Shown: positions 1-3,619 of the stretch, in pieces
How positions within the stretch are numbered: position 1 is the stretch's first letter
How the letters are laid out: the number at the start of each line of letters is the position of its first letter
Source: Hyphomicrobiales bacterium
GTDB lineage: Bacteria; Pseudomonadota; Alphaproteobacteria; Rhizobiales; Xanthobacteraceae
Direction: 5' to 3'
Assembly (NCBI GenBank): GCA_017304505.1
Contig: JAFKKQ010000166.1
Span: 1 to 5,105, forward strand
DNA length: 5,105 bases
Translations under genes and position numbers: made by a program
Notes under the pieces: generated by a model
Databases searched by the model: none
What the model saw: the letters and a program-made list of their open reading frames with translations, nothing else
Told to the model about the DNA's origin: nothing

Positions 1-368
1 TGCAGCAACTCGATCACGCTGCTGCGGTAGCTCGCCTCGTCGCGGCCCAGCACGCGCAACGGCAGCGCCACGTTTTCGTAGGTCGACATGTGATCGAGCA
101 GCCGGAAATCCTGGAACACGATGCCGATGCGCCGCCGCAGCGTCGCCAATTCGTCTTTGTCCAGGGTGGCGATGTCGTGGTTGAAAATCGTGATCAGGCC
201 GCGCGTCGGCCGCATCGACAGGAACAGGAGCTTCAGCAGCGACGTTTTGCCGGCCCCCGACGGCCCGGTCAGAAACTGGAACGAATGCGGCGCGATCTGG
301 AAATCGAGGTCGCGCAGAACCTCAGGCCCCAGGCCATACCGCAATCCCACGTTCTCGAATCGGACCAC
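1..368 (-). CDS. ftsE: FtsE, cell-division ABC-transporter ATPase (partial, C-terminal part outside the window)
   Basis: This is the ATP-binding subunit of FtsEX, which sits at the cytoplasmic face of the inner membrane at the division site and drives FtsX to control peptidoglycan hydrolases. The visible 122 codons begin VVRFENVGLRYGLGPEVLRD. The Walker A motif GPSGAGKT lies at residues 35-42 and is followed by KLLFLSMRPTRG, typical of FtsE. The Q-loop VFQDFRLLDH has its glutamine at residue 86. The ABC signature, Walker B and H-loop lie beyond position 1, so the coding region is cut by the window edge, not broken. I chose the GTG at 368-366 because a GGGAG ribosome binding site lies 5 bases upstream and the N-terminus then matches the usual alphaproteobacterial FtsE (M-V-R-F-E-N-V). 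By family precedent ftsX should follow just outside the left edge. The gene is transcribed divergently from the zinc-ribbon gene. Another ABC ATPase is possible, but the Walker A context is characteristic. Confidence 0.93.
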   Translation of the reverse strand, partial: MVRFENVGLRYGLGPEVLRDLDFQIAPHSFQFLTGPSGAGKTSLLKLLFLSMRPTRGLITIFNHDIATLDKDELATLRRRIGIVFQDFRLLDHMSTYENVALPLRVLGRDEASYRSSVIELL

Positions 369-373
369 GCTTG

Positions 374-378
374 CTCCC
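374..378 (-). promoter_or_regulatory. Ribosome binding site of ftsE
   Basis: On the minus strand GGGAG stands 5 bases before the GTG start codon of ftsE and decides the start. It is also the gene-proximal member of three CGGGA copies (see the repeat at 375-398). Confidence 0.7.
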
Positions 379-398
379 GTTGGTCCCGCTCGGTCCCG
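375..398 (-). repeat. Three phased CGGGA copies in the ftsE leader
   Basis: Read on the minus strand, CGGGA occurs at 398-394, 388-384 and 379-375, that is every 9-10 bases. The last copy overlaps the ribosome binding site. The two upstream copies share the longer word GCGGGACC (399-392 and 389-382). The copies are purine-rich and resemble Shine-Dalgarno sequences, so they could be standby ribosome sites, a protein-binding array or chance in GC-rich DNA. Confidence 0.4.
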
Positions 399-433
399 CG
401 ACTCAACCGGCCGCAGGATAGCGGACACGACCC

Positions 434-466
434 ATGCAGGCCGCATGAAGGCGGCATGAACCGGGC
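434..466 (+). repeat. Three tandem 11-base imperfect repeats
   Basis: The units are ATGCAGGCCGC (434-444), ATGAAGGCGGC (445-455) and ATGAACCGGGC (456-466). Units 1 and 2 agree at 9 of 11 positions, units 2 and 3 at 8 of 11. The 11-base period is close to one helical turn, so the units would present the same DNA face. They lie 66-98 bases upstream of the ftsE start in noncoding DNA, a position suited to a regulator of ftsE. No known binding motif is recognised. Confidence 0.5.
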
Positions 467-489
467 CGCTACACGTCGATTTTCAGGCC

Positions 490-499
490 GTGCCGGCAC
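490..499. repeat. 10-base perfect palindrome
   Basis: GTGCCGGCAC reads the same on both strands and lies between the 11-base repeats and the second palindrome of the divergent region. It is a possible dimeric-protein operator. Short GC-only palindromes are frequent in this kind of DNA, so the evidence is weak. Confidence 0.25.
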
Positions 500-574
500 A
501 CCCCTGCCTGCCCGGCCGATCGTCTGTCCCCGCCCCCATGCCCACCCCAATGCCTGCCTTGTCATGGTTTCCGA

Positions 575-586
575 TCCGTTAACGGA
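575..586. promoter_or_regulatory. 12-base perfect palindrome, possible operator
   Basis: TCCGTTAACGGA is perfectly self-complementary and stands out by its TTAA core in a GC-rich surrounding. It lies 11 bases downstream of the -35-like TTGTCA (559-564) and 70 bases before the zinc-ribbon start codon, so it could overlap a promoter of that gene. The core contains GTTAAC, half of a CtrA site, but no second TTAA lies 7 bases away on either strand. The binding protein is unknown. Confidence 0.35.
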
Positions 587-655
587 CGGCTGTTAGGGTC
601 GCGGCCGAAGCTGGATTGCCGCGAATCAGGTCGCGCCGCACCCCAAGAAGCGCCG

Positions 656-1489
656 ATGCAGATCGTCTGCCCGAATTGTTCGACATCCTATCAGGTCGCC
701 GCCCCGGCCCTCGGGGAAAGCGGCCGACAGGTGCGCTGCGCGCGCTGCAAGACCGTATGGCTCGCCACCGCCGCGCTGGAAATGGCGGACGCCACCCCCA
801 CGGAGCCGGAAAACACGCCCGGCAACGACCTTCCCCCCAGCGAAACGATCCCGGCGGAAACCGGCGCCGCAGGCGAAGCCGACAACACCGCCCCCCCATC
901 GGACGGGTCCCTTCTCGTCACGGCCGACGCGCCGCCGCTCGCGCCGGAGGACGAAGCCGACGCCGCGACCATCGAAAACGGACCCGACCGGGTCCACGAG
1001 GACATCGAAACCATCGCCGCCCGCCGCGAGGCGGAGCGGCGGCGGTTCCGGCTGCGCGTTCCACTGCCGGTCGTCATCGTCCTGCTGGCCGCCCTGTCCG
1101 TTTCGCTGATCGGTTTCCGCAAGGACGTGGTGCGGCACGCCCCGCAGCTGGCCTCGTTTTATGCGTTCATCGGCCTTCCGGTAAACCTGCGCGGGCTGGT
1201 GTTCGCCGACGTGAAGACCGCCGACGAGACCCGCGACGGCGTGCCGGTCCTGATGGTCGAGGGCACGATCGCCAGCACGGCGGCGACGCCGGTCGATGTG
1301 CCGCGGCTGCGGTTCGCGTTGCGCAACGCGGCCGGCGCCGAGGTCTATGCCTGGACCGCCACGCCGTCGCAGCCCGTGCTGGCTCCCGGCGAGCGCCTGT
1401 CGTTCCGCAGCCGCCTCGCTTCGCCGCCCGCCAACGGCCGCGACCTGGAGGTCCGATTTTTCACGCATCGTGATGCCGGCGGACATTGA
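656..1489 (+). CDS. MJ0042-type zinc-ribbon membrane protein of unknown function
   Basis: The product is a 277-residue protein whose exact job is unknown. Residues 1-37 form a zinc ribbon of the MJ0042 type (TIGR02098-like): CPNC at 5-8 and CARC at 28-31 supply the four zinc ligands, followed by the characteristic KTVW. Residues 41-118 are a Pro/Ala/Glu/Asp-rich linker, probably disordered. An Arg/Glu-rich stretch (122-135) precedes one membrane helix at about 137-154. The positive residues before the helix predict the zinc ribbon in the cytoplasm and the C-terminal domain (about 176-272, alternating hydrophobic, likely beta-rich) in the periplasm. The layout resembles the zinc-ribbon/DUF3426 architecture. 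I chose the ATG at 656 because the zinc ribbon starts immediately after it; only a weak AAGAAG (645-650) serves as ribosome binding site. The gene is divergent from ftsE and directly followed by the cpdR-like gene, with which it probably forms an operon. Confidence 0.88.
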   Translation: MQIVCPNCSTSYQVAAPALGESGRQVRCARCKTVWLATAALEMADATPTEPENTPGNDLPPSETIPAETGAAGEADNTAPPSDGSLLVTADAPPLAPEDEADAATIENGPDRVHEDIETIAARREAERRRFRLRVPLPVVIVLLAALSVSLIGFRKDVVRHAPQLASFYAFIGLPVNLRGLVFADVKTADETRDGVPVLMVEGTIASTAATPVDVPRLRFALRNAAGAEVYAWTATPSQPVLAPGERLSFRSRLASPPANGRDLEVRFFTHRDAGGH

Positions 1490-1491
1490 GG
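1488..1491 (+). promoter_or_regulatory. Ribosome binding site of the cpdR-like gene, overlapping the upstream stop codon
   Basis: GAGG lies 5 bases before the GTG at 1497 and overlaps the TGA stop (1487-1489) of the zinc-ribbon gene. Ribosomes finishing the first gene could start the second directly. It favours GTG 1497 over the in-frame ATG at 1473, which has no such site. Confidence 0.65.
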
Positions 1492-1496
1492 CGGCC

Positions 1497-1868
1497 GTGG
1501 CCCATATCCTCATCGCCGAAGACGAAGAACCGGTCAGAGTGCTGGTCGCGCGCGCCCTCGCCGAAGACGGTCACGAGATCGCAACAGCCGCGGACGGCGC
1601 CGAGGCCCTCGACCGGCTGCAGCGCGGCGACGAGCGCTTCGACCTGCTGCTGACCGACATCAAGATGCCGGTGATGGACGGCTTTGCGCTGGCACTCGCG
1701 GTGGCGCGCGATTTTCCGACGCTGCCGATCATGCTGATGACCGGTTACGCCGACCAGCGCGAGCGGGCCTCCAGCCTCGAAACGCTGATCCGCGACGTCA
1801 TTGCCAAGCCGTTCACGACGACGGAGATCAGGTTTGCGGTTACGGCGGTACTCGCGACGAAAGAATAG
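1497..1868 (+). CDS. cpdR: CpdR-like single-domain response regulator
   Basis: This 123-residue protein is a lone receiver domain with no output domain. In alphaproteobacteria, CpdR in its unphosphorylated form directs the ClpXP protease to cell-cycle substrates and is controlled by the CckA-ChpT phosphorelay. The start MAHILIAEDEEPVR carries the acidic pocket (E8, D9). LLLTDIKMPVMDG places the phospho-acceptor at D54, MLMTGYAD gives the switch threonine T82, and AKPF gives the conserved lysine K104. All residues needed for phosphorylation are present. Its length is that of the family (about 118-125). I chose GTG 1497 because of the GAGG site and because family members begin with a short M-x-(H/R)-I-L stretch; ATG 1473 would add eight residues. 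The C-terminus (VLATKE) is not the short Ala-Ala end of Caulobacter CpdR. Naming as CpdR is by size and motif; another single-domain receiver remains possible. Confidence 0.8.
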   Translation: MAHILIAEDEEPVRVLVARALAEDGHEIATAADGAEALDRLQRGDERFDLLLTDIKMPVMDGFALALAVARDFPTLPIMLMTGYADQRERASSLETLIRDVIAKPFTTTEIRFAVTAVLATKE

Positions 1869-1876
1869 GAATAATA

Positions 1877-1903
1877 GCGGGTACCCCGCGCCCAAACGGG
1901 GCG
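1877..1903 (+). other. Competing small stem-loops after the cpdR-like gene
   Basis: Three short inverted repeats overlap here: GCGGG (1877-1881) with CCCGC (1885-1889), CCCCG (1884-1888) with CGGGG (1897-1901), and CGCCC (1889-1893) with GGGCG (1899-1903). The first and third can coexist; the second excludes both. No T-run follows, so this is not a standard intrinsic terminator. It could attenuate or protect an mRNA end between cpdR and the antiporter, or be chance. Confidence 0.3.
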
Positions 1904-1924
1904 AGTCGATCATGCTGGCCTGAC

Positions 1925-1931
1925 GGGGAGG
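1925..1931 (+). promoter_or_regulatory. Ribosome binding site of the antiporter gene
   Basis: GGGGAGG is a strong Shine-Dalgarno sequence but stands only 2 bases before the ATG at 1934, which is close. The core GGGAG leaves 3 bases. I saw no better start in this frame, and the next residues (IHDFALSIVMAW) look like a true family N-terminus. Confidence 0.6.
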
Positions 1932-1933
1932 CG

Positions 1934-3607
1934 ATGGAAGAACTGATCCACGATTTCGCGCTGTCGATCGTGATGGCCTGGGTCGTCGGCGTTGCCGCGT
2001 CGCTGATCCGCCAGCCCGGGCTGCGGTGGATCGAGTCCGAGCATTCCATCAGCACCATCGCCGAGCTGGGGCTGATCTTCATGTTGTTCATGATCGGCCT
2101 GGAGATCGACCTGAAGAAGATCGTCCGGGCCGGCGGCGTCATCCTGATGACGTCGGCGGTGCAAATCCTCGGCTCGTTCGCGCTTGCGCTCGCGTTCTTC
2201 GTCGGCATCGGCCTGACGCTGGGCGAAGGTCGGTTCGACGCGCTCTATGCCGCTGCCGCGGTGTCGCTGAGCAGCACCGTCATCATCGTCAAGGTTCTCT
2301 ACGACAAGTTCGAGCTCGACACACTGCCGGGGCGCGTCACGCTCGGCGTCCTGGTGATGCAGGACCTGTTTGCGATCCTGTTCCTGGCGCTGCAGCCGAG
2401 CCTGGACAACCTGCATATCGACGTCGTGCTGCTGTCGGTGGTGCGGGTCGGCGCGCTGCTCGCCGTGGTCATGCTGATCAGCCGTTTCACGCTGCCCCAC
2501 CTCTTCAAGCTGATCGCGCGAATGCCGGAGCTGGTGCTGGTCGGCGCGCTGGCGTGGTGCTTCGCCGCGGCGGAGTTCGCCGCGGCGCTCGGCCTGTCGC
2601 GCGAGATGGGCGCACTGGTCGCGGGCGTGTCGCTGTCGACCTTTCCCTATGCGCTCGACGTCACCGCCAAGGTCACGTCGCTGCGCGACTTCTTCATCAC
2701 GCTGTTTTTCGTCGCACTCGGCATGACGATCCCGCTGCCGACCGGCACGGTTGTCGGCCTGGCCCTCACTGTCGCCGGCTTCACGCTGGTGAGCCGGTTC
2801 GTCACCGTGTTTCCGCCGCTTTACGCGATGCGGCAAGGGCTGCGTGCGAGCCTGTTGCCCGCGATCAACCTGGCGCAGATCAGCGAATTCTCGCTGGTGC
2901 TGCTTCAGGTCGGCGTCCAGTCCGGGCAGGTAACGCCGGACATCGCCAACGCGATGTCGCTCGCCTTTGTCATCCTGGCGGTGCTCAGCACCTTCATGAT
3001 GATGCGCAGCGATCGGCTCACCCGCCTCGCCATTCCGGCGCTCAAGCGGATCGGATTGCGCGATCTCGACCAAGGCGGGGCCGACGCGGAAGACGAGACG
3101 GGAGGTGCACACCATGTCCTCATCCTGGGGTTCTTCCGGATGGCAAGTTCGCTGCTCAGCGAGATCGAGCGTCGCCGGCCGGCGCTGCTGCAGCAGGTCT
3201 GCGTGGTGGATTTCAACCCGAACGTCTATCACACGCTTCTGGATCGCGGCGTGACCATCCACTACGGCGACATCGCCCATGCCGACACGCTGTCGCACGC
3301 CGGCGCGGCCGATGCCGAGATCGTCATATCGACCGTGCCGGACTCGCTGCTCAAGGGCACGACCAACGAAAAACTCGTGCGCCACGTGCGCATGCTCAAT
3401 CCGTCGGCGAAGATCATCGCCACCGCGGACGTTCTCGCCGATGTGCAATCGCTCTACAACGCCGGCGCCGACTACGTCATCGTGGCGCGCTTGGCGGGAG
3501 CCAGCGAATTGATCGAGGCCGTCACCGCCGCGGAAGCGGGCCTGCTCGGCGACATGAAGGCCAAGCTCGATGCGCAACTGGCCGATCGTCGGGAAATCCT
3601 GCCGTGA
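1934..3607 (+). CDS. KefB/KefC-like cation:proton antiporter with RCK domain, apparently lacking one N-terminal membrane segment
   Basis: This 557-residue inner-membrane protein belongs to the CPA2 antiporters, which exchange K+ or Na+ for protons. Residues 1-357 form the Na/H-exchanger domain with about a dozen hydrophobic segments. Family marks are LGLIFMLFMIGLEIDLKK (45-62), SLSSTVIIVK (111-120), a Q-D pair at 143-144 in VLVMQDLFAILF (the KefC-type transport pair, where sodium exchangers have N-D or D-D), SREMGALVAGVSLS (222-235) and INLAQISEFS (311-320). After an acidic, Gly/His-containing linker (378-394), residues 394-515 form a TrkA-N/RCK Rossmann domain with an unusual nucleotide loop, GFFRMAS (399-405), and the strand-2 acid D426. 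Near the N-terminus RQP (26-28) is followed directly by GLRWIESEHSIS, where relatives have an extra segment of about 14-16 hydrophobic residues ending in GP. The reading frame is intact. The gene follows cpdR by 65 bases. The transported ion cannot be told from sequence. Confidence 0.87.
   Translation: MEELIHDFALSIVMAWVVGVAASLIRQPGLRWIESEHSISTIAELGLIFMLFMIGLEIDLKKIVRAGGVILMTSAVQILGSFALALAFFVGIGLTLGEGRFDALYAAAAVSLSSTVIIVKVLYDKFELDTLPGRVTLGVLVMQDLFAILFLALQPSLDNLHIDVVLLSVVRVGALLAVVMLISRFTLPHLFKLIARMPELVLVGALAWCFAAAEFAAALGLSREMGALVAGVSLSTFPYALDVTAKVTSLRDFFITLFFVALGMTIPLPTGTVVGLALTVAGFTLVSRFVTVFPPLYAMRQGLRASLLPAINLAQISEFSLVLLQVGVQSGQVTPDIANAMSLAFVILAVLSTFMMMRSDRLTRLAIPALKRIGLRDLDQGGADAEDETGGAHHVLILGFFRMASSLLSEIERRRPALLQQVCVVDFNPNVYHTLLDRGVTIHYGDIAHADTLSHAGAADAEIVISTVPDSLLKGTTNEKLVRHVRMLNPSAKIIATADVLADVQSLYNAGADYVIVARLAGASELIEAVTAAEAGLLGDMKAKLDAQLADRREILP
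2012..2023. other. Probable in-frame deletion junction at a perfect palindrome
   Basis: CAGCCCGGGCTG is a 12-base perfect palindrome encoding residues 27-30 (Q-P-G-L) of the antiporter. It is the point where the membrane segment expected after RQP is missing. Proline codons such as CCC, expected both before and at the end of the lost segment (RQP and GP), would allow a short-homology deletion. That mechanism is inference. Confidence 0.5.
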
Positions 3608-3619
3608 GGCGGCGGCCGA
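3608..3619. other. Convergent 12-base gap between two stop codons
   Basis: The antiporter stop (TGA, 3605-3607) and the stop of the minus-strand gene (TGA, complement of 3620-3622) face each other across 12 bases. There is no hairpin with a T-run on either strand, so termination must be factor-dependent or the two transcripts overlap at their 3' ends. Confidence 0.6.

Larger units (their letters stand above)
369..655. other. Divergent intergenic region between ftsE and the zinc-ribbon gene
   Basis: These 287 bases separate two divergent genes and should carry both promoters. I see no convincing coding sequence. Open frames here are extensions of antisense frames from the flanking genes. Visible structure: the phased CGGGA copies near ftsE, three 11-base tandem units at 434-466, the palindrome GTGCCGGCAC at 490-499, a C-rich stretch around 527-554 and the palindrome TCCGTTAACGGA at 575-586. 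TTGTCA at 559-564 is a fair -35 element for the plus strand, but no good -10 lies 16-18 bases downstream. On the minus strand TATCCT (420-415) is a possible -10 for ftsE without a recognisable -35. Promoters therefore remain unplaced. Confidence 0.75.

Noticed and set aside
568..583. CtrA binding site (TTAA-N7-TTAAC) at the palindrome
   Set aside because: TTAAC is present at 579-583, but the partner position 568-571 reads TTTC, and the minus strand has ACAG; only one half-site is good.
90..596. Plus-strand open frame over the ftsE start and intergenic region
   Set aside because: It is antisense to the Walker A region of ftsE, with an Arg/Pro-rich translation and no family features.
559..597. 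Sigma-70 promoter for the zinc-ribbon gene using TTGTCA
   Set aside because: No acceptable -10 lies 16-18 bases downstream (AACGGA), and TGTTAG at 591-596 is too far away; not supported well enough to annotate.
1473..1496. Alternative ATG start (1473) for the cpdR-like gene
   Set aside because: It is in frame but has no ribosome binding site and would add eight residues before the typical receiver N-terminus; GTG 1497 has GAGG at 5 bases.
616..1513. Open frames of 285 (plus) and 295 (minus) codons over the zinc-ribbon gene
   Set aside because: Arg/Gly/Pro-rich shadows in other frames. The frame at 656-1489 has the four-cysteine zinc ribbon and a membrane helix.
1910..3577. Very long minus-strand open frame (555 codons) opposite the antiporter
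   Set aside because: It is antisense to a gene with clear family motifs. Its translation is rich in Arg, His, Gln and Asp without hydrophobic core or domain, as expected from GC-biased third positions.
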